DNA from: Polytrichum commune | Lineage: Eukaryota; Streptophyta; Polytrichopsida; Polytrichales; Polytrichaceae | Reading direction: 5' to 3' | NCBI GenBank assembly: GCA_950295325.1 | Contig: OX485806.1 | Coordinates: 21,762,001-21,826,000 of the forward strand | Length of the DNA: 64,000 nt | Part shown: positions 56,693 to 64,000 of the stretch, in pieces | How positions within the stretch are numbered: the stretch's first letter is position 1 | How the letters are laid out: every line of letters starts with the position of its first letter | Position numbers and translations under genes: made by a program | The notes under the pieces: generated by a model | Database searches by the model: none | What the model saw: only the letters and a program-made list of their open reading frames with translations | What the model was told of the DNA's origin: nothing

Positions 56693-59600
56693 TTAAAAAA
56701 AAAAAACAACCTCCAGGAAGTCATTGGCATAAATTTGGGAGTTGAAATTTCGGGGCTTACCAGCAAGCTGATGAGGAAGATTGAAGTTATAATCCTCTCG
56801 ACTCTGGCGTCGCTTCACAAATGCATACACTACTCCTACTACAACTATTGCCGCAACTAAAGCCACCAATACTATCCCAATCTTGCCACCTTCCAACAAA
56901 TCCCCCTTCCAAGACGTAGGGCATAACGGCATCGAAGGTACCCCACAAAGACCCGCATTCGACGACAAATTGATGAACCGGCCATGAACTCCACTTGAAT
57001 ACACCTCGATGGGCACTTGGCCAGATAACTGGTTGCTATTCAGTAATCTGGTGCAGGATTCACACCCCAGGGAGGTCACCCTTTGTAAGATATTAAGAAC
57101 CATGTGCAAAAAATACAGGGTGGAATAAAATTCAAAGGAGTAAAACTTATAAAACAATCACATCACTATAGGGTACTCGAAAGTTGTTTTGAAAATATAT
57201 TAGGTAAAATCCAAAAAAACTTCATAATACATATGAAGTAGTCCATAAATATGCACATTGCTTATAGGCCCCCCGGAAATACCTTTTTATTGCACGTAGT
57301 TTATATCCCTTCAATGGAGTTAACCCCCCGGGACCAACTAGTATTATGATGGTGGACAGTTCTAAAAAATTCCAGTTTCTAACACATGTGAGCAAGAACA
57401 ATGTATAGAAAATAATTTTTCTTTTATAGTTTAGGAATCGACTATTAGTTCTTATGTCCAAAGGAACATAGATCTCCTCAGGAAGATGGTGTTTTATATG
57501 TATACATACATACATACATTACATTACATATAAGTCTACACACATACATATATCCCTTCTTTCCAGTTCTTCTCCCTTTTGAAGCTTGAAATCCTCAAGC
57601 TAAGGTTATACCCAGAGGATTATATAAAGGTTTAGCATTTGATGCATCATTTGGCAATCGATGAACAGCAGGATATATTGATCTAAAATGGGTCGAATTG
57701 CCTTGCTAATAAAATAAATAAAATAATAAAATAAGACAGGTCGATAAACTTTGCCCTTTAGTAGTTCATTATGTGGATTCCAACAGAACATATCCTTGAA
57801 ACCAAGCACAAAGAGTAGTGAAGCTTACACGTGTTGTAATTGTTGTGATCCAAGACTAGCTGGAATAGAACCAGTCAATCGATTCCCTGACAAATCCCTG
57901 TACTCCATGTAAACCGACCATTCAGGAGCTTATTTGCAAATTAATAGACACGGAATCTGAAAACTCCTGCTGGGTCTTATGTAGATAAGGTAAGAGCGCC
58001 CAATTCTGTCAGTGACCCGAATTCCGACACCTATTTGTAAGGCACCATAGTGCTCACAGTGTCGGCGATAGGTGCTTCTACCTGATGCAAGTTTCAGTCT
58101 GATAAACCAGCACAGTGCACTTTCCAACAATGCTCATAATCAGGAAAATCCAAAACTTGGTCGTAGGGTGTAGGAATCTAGACTTACACAATTGTGAGGC
58201 TATTGCCTCCCAATCCTATTGGAATAGTCCCTTCTACTAAGTTGTTGCTTATGTTCCTGCGATGAACACAATTTATCAACTTAAGGATTAAGGACAGCGA
58301 TTTCTCAACATTCAAGATCAAAAAAGTTATCTGAAAGAATATGGATTCAAGTCCTTTACAGCTCACGAATCAAAGGCCACTTATTTGTTGAAAGAAACAT
58401 GTAATTATGCTTTATATATTGCAATTTTCAGCAACTATTCAGAAATTGTTTCAATGCTATGTTGCCAATATAAACTCGCACTCGCATGAAATTAGGTATA
58501 TTTCTGATAGCACCTACTATCGTGTCCAAGATATTTGGCTTGAATTGGCCTGCTACATGAAATATTTCAGTGTTGTCATGGACAAACTAGAGAGCTATAG
58601 TAGTGGATATTGCTTACAGAGTTATTAAATGTGAAAGATCAGTGATATGGTCGCTGATTAACCCTTGAAGTCCTTGACCAGCAACATTTCTGAGCACATC
58701 CAGAGAAATTTAGATGATTAGTGCACTAAAGTGCAGGGTGATAAAATCCGCATATCCAAAGGTTTGTCTCAGATCCTTTCTGCAGACCCAACAATCTTCC
58801 CAGAGCCAACTGGGTAGCTAGCTTTATACCTCCATGCAAGATTTTTGAAGCCTTTGTTCAATTCTAAGACTTGGCCAATTAGGTTCAAGAAACTAAACAC
58901 AAAATCGATATCAAAGCAACTTGGATTGTTTGACGCACCATAGTATTCTTAAGCATGTGTGAGGATGCTCTCTTTCTATTTAAGCTTCAAAATTAGGTCT
59001 TTAAGAATCAAGGTCCTTGAGTATTTCTGGATGAATGCTGAGTATAGTGAAGTGCCCGGGGAGGTAACTCCCTTTTAGGGATATGAACCACATGCAATAA
59101 AGTGGTATTCTCAAGGCGGCTATGACATAACGTGATATTCAATTGATGTTTCTAATTTTAGAAGTATATACTTGGAATATATCTAACTTATTCTTTGAAG
59201 AAATTTCTAGTACTCTATATTTATGTTTATTGTCCTTTACTACTTCCATCTACCAAGATTCAATTGAAGAGGTGCATCCCTACTGGAATCATTATTAGAT
59301 TATCCAGATTACTTAAAAATGATTCCATATGCATTAGAACCTAAATAGGCTACTTACAAATGTTATGACTCTACACATGAGTCTTCATTTTTATTGTATA
59401 CTAGCATTTTAAGACAAGATTATGATGCTTGGCCACTAAATTAAGCAGCCAGGATGTTGAATGATCCCTTAAGTGAGAAAGGACCATACATGTGAGTGAC
59501 GACAAGTCCAGAATTATCTGGCGTGAAATTACATGTCACGCCCTCCCATGCGTCCCAACGAGTTGGAGCACATGGATCTCCATTCCAGCCCATCCTTTGG

Positions 59601-62600
59601 GGAACCTCCAAGGAGAGCTTCAGCTCCTGCATTGCCTTAGCTGCAACCACAATCAAATTAAGCAAGTAAGCACAAAATTCATCCACAAGTCTCCAAATTC
59701 ACACCAAGAAATTCAATTGCCTTTCAAGAGGCCAAAGCCTGGGGTGGCAACCAATGTTGGTCTGGTTTATAGGTGAATGCATGGGATCAATATTCAACAC
59801 TAATAATGGTATCAAAGAACCTACATGGGTAACAAAATTGTAATACCAGTCAAATATTGATGTTTGGTGGGTATATCAAGGTGAGAGAATCTTTGTCTAC
59901 CTGAGTTATTATTTGGGTCAATACCATTCTAAATCAAATCATTTTGATACTAGGGCGATTTTACCTAGGTATGAAGGTTATTGCATGGTATGTAGACCTG
60001 AATGGTATCGAAAACACAAATACTGTCAAACACCCATAGCCTATTGGTATCAAAAAGTGTTCAATCCTTATTATAGATATCCGAATGGAATCAAAAAAAG
60101 ATGAAGCCATACCAACACTGGTGGCAACCATCTGTAACACTCGCAGGGGTCCAAGTCTTTAGTACCTGGTTTAGAGCTGCTAAGACATTTTTAGGAAGCA
60201 TAAGCATTATTTTGGAGCCGATGCTTTCACTGTATCAGCATTAATTCTAAGACTGATCCTAAGAATTTTTACAGATGTTCGTAGAAGTGAAACGACCAAC
60301 TAGAGGTTGCCTCTGGATGGTGACCGAGTCTGATCTACTTAGTTTTAAAGATGTCGATATCCGGAAGTGTAAAATTACATTTCCTAATTCAGACACAAGT
60401 AGTATCAATGGATTTCTCTCAAAGCCCTCCGTCTTTCCAAGCATGTTGATCTGACTATTTGTGTTGTAACACACAGAAGCATAAGAAGTGGTCTAGAAAC
60501 AGCTGATCTAAATGGGAGAGTTGCCACCACAACACCTCTCCAGATTCATCACAACAAGAAACTCAACTCCTTTTCGAGAGACCAAATGGAGCACAACATG
60601 ATCCAGCTGGGGTGAATTAGGACATGAATTTTTTTTACCTTCTGTGAAATTTGTCGCAAAGTCCGCAGGCAGCAACGCATAAATCTCCAGACCCGAAATT
60701 GATGGCGAACCAATCCTACCCACAAGGTCAACAGTCACCACGGAGCCTCGCAGGTCTTTCACAGTGTAATGCCAATCATAAGCAGTAAACCCGCCTCCTG
60801 CCATCCTGTAGATGTCGAAAGCAGGAAGCACCACTTGATTGTTGATGCGAATGTCGAAAACTCGCTGTCCTGGAGCCTTCACACTGGGATCAATCTCTGC
60901 AAAGTGCAACCAAACCGCATAATCCAAGCTCGGGTCCACTTGGAACTCATAATTAATCTCCCCCTCATCCCCACCCAAAACCCTAGCGGTCTGGTACAGC
61001 TTCAACGGGTAAAAATTTGGCGCCACCAATGTGTTGGAGATGCTCTCTGATGTTGTGATCACAGTTTTATGGCCACCAATGCTGTAGAAATCATCCTTAT
61101 CCCATCCCCGCCCTGCTAAATCGGTGTCATTCGAGTACCCTGGTCCAAAAGGGTTTAAAGCAGATGCAATCCTACCATAGTTAACAAGAATTACATCTTT
61201 TCCTGTGGTTTGAGCGTCATAAGACAAAGAATCCACTTGAAGAAGCTCCAATGCTCCAATTACAGGTGCACTTGTTCCAATACTGTAAAAGCAAATTGTG
61301 GCTGCCCCATCTTGTATAAATGTGTAGAGGTCGGAGTATGCCCCATTGGTTGCGACAGGCTCCGGCCATGGGTCTCTCCAACTAAAAACCACCGTTCCTT
61401 CCACCGATACATCGAAATTTGGGGTTCGTAGTTGTCGGTCATAGTTGTCGTAGACGAAGAACATCCGGATGTAATACCGACCATCTGGAACTGCGATTAC
61501 ATAACAATTCTTTTTTCCCAGAGTTACAGGGAAAAATCTGAGGGTGCGTTCTTGCTCCTGGTTGAATCGGAGAGGCTCCAGTACTGAGGCTGGGGCTCCG
61601 CCTGTGTAAAAGTTGTCTGCCTTCCATGACTCGTTCACGCTGTTGGTGAAGTCCAGAAATCCCCCACAATCGATACGGATGTAACGATCTGGTAGCACAT
61701 ATGAAGCATGTCGGGTTAGCATCAAGAATTTTGCAGATTTCATCTTAAACCCTCAGAAGAAAAAGTAAAAAGAAAATGGAAAATATGTTTTGTTGTGATT
61801 GCTTAAACCCCTGCATAACAGCTCATCAAAATTTGGGGACTTCATAATTTCATCGCTATAATCTTCACAACCGTGTCAGAGTCATGTAGCAATCCTTGAG
61901 CTGCTAGTTAATGTGCGGCAATTGCCGGATGACGTTGCAACTTTGGCACAGACATGAATCCTCTATGACAAACCTCTTCATGACAGCAAAATCCAGAAAA
62001 CCCTCAGAAAAGGTTACCATGAAGCGGTTTATAGACTTCAACTTAAACCCTCATAACAAAATATTATGTTGCGATGACCTAACCCCTTGTCTGTAGAGGC
62101 TCATGAAGGCCTGCACCAGAGCTCATCAAGATTTGGGATCTTCCTAATTTCTTTGCTATAATCCTCACAACCATGTTGGCAGTCTGGCAATCTTTGAGCT
62201 GCTGATCAATGTATAGCAATTGCTGGATGTCATTGCAACTTTGGCATAGTCATGAATTCTCGATGGCAAGTCTCTTGATGACAACGTAAATCACAAAATC
62301 CATCCTTTTGTAAAGTAGCACCAACGCGGTCCATGTGAAGCATGCCGGGTTAGCATCAAAAGCTTCCCTTTTTCTTCTTCTTTTTTGCAAATTTTTACAT
62401 TAACCCTCTGCAGAACATGTGACCGAACATTATTCTTATGACCTAAACCCCTGTTGTTCGTAGAGGCTCATGAAGGCAAACCTGCACCACAGATCATCAA
62501 GATTTGGGAACTTCCTAATTTCTCTGCTATATTAACTCTCACAAACTATGTCGACAGACTGGCAATCCTTAAGCTGCTAATCAATGTGAGACAATGATTG

Positions 62601-63450
62601 CTGGGTGTTATTGTAACTTTCGCACAGGCATGAATCCTCAGTGACATCTCTCTTGACGGCAACGGAATTCACAAACCCGTCCTATTGTGAGGTAGTAATT
62701 AAGTCTGTACGCTCCCTTTAATGTACGAGGTTGTGAATATATATATATATGCTCAGTGCAAAACCACTTGGGGTGTTGCAGCATGTTTTGGCTGCACTTC
62801 CGAAACACTTCTTCACATCCTTTCCTCCCCGGAGCAGCAAATGGCTTCCAAGACGTAATTTATGCATGTCACGCATCTCTGTACCCAAAATCCTTAACAA
62901 AACGGATCGAACGAAACTAGCAATTCGCCCTGTATGATAACTACATATGTTCTTGTTGTGATTTCAGCCGTTTCTCCAAACCCATTTGGAGCTGCACTCA
63001 TGATTCAACACTCCACAATCTCCTTTCATTTTCCTCTCCGGAACATCAGAAGTGCCTAATTCCAAGACGTGTAATATGCAAGTGCGATCTCTGTAGCCAA
63101 ATTCCTACACAAAACAAGCAATTCGCCCCTGTGACGGTAACAGCTGTACTCCTTGTTATGATTTCACCACTACTTTCAGCACTAACTGGTCTGAGCTGAA
63201 GGTCGACTCATCAATAACCCACATTGACAACTACTTCGCCCACTCCGTTGAGTACCCCTCTTGATGATCACCCGACCTAGCTCACTCCACATCTTCAACA
63301 CTGCATTTAAAGGCTGCCATTAAAATATAGAGAAAACAAAGGAGAATCGAGCTTACCAGCAGCTGCTACATCACTCTGTGACACTGCAAACACGAAGTGG
63401 ACACATGAAGCGCAGCAGGCGAGAAGCCAAATTAGGAGGCCCCATGCCAT
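56693..63450 (-). CDS. Malectin-like/LRR receptor-like protein without kinase (RLP4-like)
   Basis: Exons on the minus strand are 63450-63357, 61688-60639, 59640-59490, 58689-58618, 58256-58188, 57897-57829 and 57047 to either 56761 (a GTAAGC donor) or the stop at 56693. Phases agree throughout; reading to 56693 gives 619 residues. Exon 1 is a signal peptide (MAWGLLIWLLACC). Exon 2 holds the extracellular malectin-like domain (YIRIDCGG start). Exon 3 has GWNGDPCAP. Three exons of 72, 69 and 69 nt each encode about one leucine-rich repeat. The last exon has LNSNQLSGQVP, NAGLCGVPSMPLC, a transmembrane helix (IGIVLVALVAAIVVVGVVY) and a short basic tail. This is the layout of plant RLP4-type proteins, cell-surface receptors thought to sense wall carbohydrate; a kinase is not expected. 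The open point is whether a short further exon replaces the end KPRNFN onward. Confidence 0.85.
61760..62700. repeat. Three degenerate tandem units in intron 1 of the receptor-like gene
   Basis: Units with CTCATCAAGATTTGGG, CTTCCTAATTTCT(T/C)TGCTATA, TTGAGCTGCT and GCATGAATCCTC-type blocks start near 61.80, 62.08 and 62.45 kb. They make up most of the 1.67-kb first intron (61689-63356). A TA microsatellite follows at about 62738-62751. Confidence 0.8.
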
Positions 63451-64000
63451 GGTGCCTAATAATCCGATTCCTATACAATGTTGCACCGCTATAACTCAGT
63501 TACTCCGGTCCTTATTCCCCAACTGCATGCCTCCTCTGTGATATCTCTGGCACTCTTTGCTACCTCCCCCTGCACTCCTTGCTTCACCTCCAGCTCCTCA
63601 ACCAACTCCAGTCGCACGGCCATCTCCACTGCATCTCACTGCAACCCAACCTCCAAGCTCTTCACCCCCAGCAGCTCATCAATCGCCTTACCCACCATGT
63701 GAAGATGCCCACTTCCAGTTGTGTGAATATTCCTTCCTTCCTTCCTTCGCTTTGATGATGTGTGTGGAGAGGTAGAGAGTGCGATGGCGTTGAGTCGGCG
63801 GAGTGGCGATGGCAGGCGAGGAGTGGAGTTGAGGGTGGGGGTGCTGCTGCTGCTGCTTCTGCCATAGCCTGGGAACTCATGGCAACTCCTCCGCTTACTG
63901 TCAGAAGGGAGTTGGTGGGCAGGTGGTCAGAGGTCACTTCCCCTTAACCCCTAATGTCCTATCCCTAATGTCCTATGTGACCATAATCTAGTTGTGAGTA
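63451..64000. other. 5' flank of the receptor-like gene
   Basis: CT-rich sequence (63.5-63.7 kb) lies just upstream of the start codon on the minus strand and fits a promoter or 5' leader. Open frames on both strands are low-complexity (CTG repeats, proline/serine/alanine-rich) and are not called genes. Confidence 0.4.

Noticed and set aside
61689-61743. A start codon at 61743 for the malectin-domain exon
   Set aside because: This frame runs through the splice acceptor. A separate signal-peptide exon at 63357-63450 joins in phase and gives a proper secretion signal.

Overview
The window is nuclear DNA of a land plant. Two host genes are of plant type: a secreted GH5 endo-beta-mannanase and a malectin-like/LRR receptor-like protein. 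The introns are GT-AG (one GC-AG), there is a degenerate (TTTAGGG)n-like tract at 27.48 kb, and the mobile elements are Ty3/gypsy, Ty1/copia, CACTA, hAT and probably SINE. A DUF7869-like gene and a multi-exon DGQH-motif gene family hint at a seed-free plant (bryophyte, lycophyte or fern). That is an inference; no species is assigned.

Layout. 0-6 kb is AT-rich, with a 350-bp foldback and a hAT transposase fragment. 6-8 kb, minus strand, is GC-rich, with a proline-rich reading frame and an FCP1-type HAD phosphatase exon. At 8.3-19.2 kb a very young Ty3/gypsy element has landed in the 3' flank of a large minus-strand gene (19.46-25.12 kb) whose product carries a DGQH motif of the ParB/DGQHR kind. 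A 1.3-kb CACTA element with its own tRNA-type SINE interrupts that gene's second exon. 25-30 kb holds the gene's leader, low-complexity tracts and a paralogous remnant. At 30.4-38.6 kb a DUF7869-like gene is split by a Ty1/copia element and also carries a premature stop. At 39.1-40.8 kb lies a decayed hAT transposase. 42.6-49.6 kb is built from four different local tandem arrays around one small intact gene (46.85 kb). The mannanase (50.9-53.2 kb) and the receptor-like protein (56.7-63.45 kb) close the window.

The most unusual signal is a short palindrome: a 10-base arm TTTACGAACG, two free bases, then the reverse complement of the arm. About 32 copies (16 exact) lie between 6.8 and 30.3 kb, and I found none elsewhere in the 64 kb. 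They sit in and around the DGQH gene and its paralogous remnant: as an array upstream of its start, one copy near each end of both introns, two copies inside the last coding exon, degenerate copies in the 3' flank, and a second near-periodic array (about 90 bp) beside the remnant. Variable centres with conserved, CpG-rich arms look like dimer-binding sites or a self-copying mini-repeat. A link to the ParB-like protein is a hypothesis only.

All splice sites and coordinates were read by eye. Family names rest on recognised motifs, not on database searches.
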